Shown here: positions 63,855 to 64,000 of the stretch, piece by piece | Layout: each line of letters starts with the position of its first letter | Numbering within the stretch: the first letter of the stretch is position 1 | Assembly: GCF_030269545.1 (NCBI RefSeq) | Contig: NZ_BSTN01000008.1 | Span: 186,001-250,000 of the forward strand | Direction: 5' to 3' | DNA length: 64,000 nucleotides | Source: Actinomadura sp. NBRC 104425 | GTDB taxonomy: Bacteria; Actinomycetota; Actinomycetes; Streptosporangiales; Streptosporangiaceae | The notes under the pieces: model-generated | Told to the model about the DNA's origin: nothing | What the model saw: only the letters and a program-made list of their open reading frames with translations | Database searches by the model: none | Program-made: the position numbers and the translations under genes

Positions 63855-64000
63855 GCCCGTTCCCCCTCCGGACGCGTCGGCGGTCAACCGGCCGATCAGG
63901 GCGTATGTCCGGGCCCGGGGCGGATTGGGGGCGGGCGGCCGGGGGTACTCATGGCGGGCACGGCCGTCGCGTCCGCGGGCGGGCGCGGCGACGGGGAGAC

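Overview
The window is about 73% GC, uses GTG as well as ATG starts, and packs genes into operons with 1-8 base overlaps. It carries typical actinomycete markers: a mutA-mutB-meaB operon, a Gly-Cys-Val tRNA cluster, an HGxxPAAW-type small membrane protein, ROK-controlled sugar uptake, and StrR-, LmbU- and LAL-type regulators. I read it as a chromosomal segment of a filamentous actinobacterium (Streptomyces/Actinomadura-like); the genus cannot be fixed from the sequence alone.

Layout. Positions 1-6079 hold a truncated GNAT acetyltransferase and the methylmalonyl-CoA mutase operon (mutA, mutB, meaB). Positions 6146-14420 hold small membrane and unknown proteins, a two-component flavin monooxygenase pair, YceI, a universal stress protein, a CHAP-domain protein and three tRNAs. 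Positions 14561-16634 hold an intact SDR, the remnant of a second SDR, and a TetR regulator.

Positions 16654-24458 form a dense regulatory block: a StrR-type activator, a LAL (large LuxR) regulator, a lipoprotein, an LmbU-type activator, and an ECF sigma factor with its anti-sigma factor. The sigma operon and the lipoprotein gene have matching promoters.

Positions 24637-51760 are one minus-strand operon of seven genes: three NRPSs (10 domains C-A-T-C-A-T-C-A-T-E, 7 domains C-A-T-C-A-T-E, 4 domains C-A-T-C), a StaL-like sulfotransferase, a cytochrome P450 and a DrrAB-type exporter. Four of the six adenylation domains carry 4-hydroxyphenylglycine-type (Hpg) specificity codes and one carries a Tyr code. 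The predicted order is Hpg-Tyr-Hpg-X-Hpg-Hpg, probably oxidised and sulfated. No thioesterase, MbtH protein or Hpg-synthesis gene is in the window, and the line ends in a condensation domain. TTA codons in the LAL gene, the LmbU gene, the P450 gene and the last NRPS suggest bldA-type developmental control.

Positions 52505-63854 form a carbohydrate-uptake locus: a ROK repressor, divergent from a sugar ABC importer (binding protein and two permeases, no ATPase), a GH1 beta-glucosidase, a secreted F5/8C plus beta-helix protein resembling GH55, and a secreted GH3 enzyme with two F5/8C modules. It probably serves beta-glucan use. Long antisense reading frames opposite these genes are GC-driven shadows and are not annotated.
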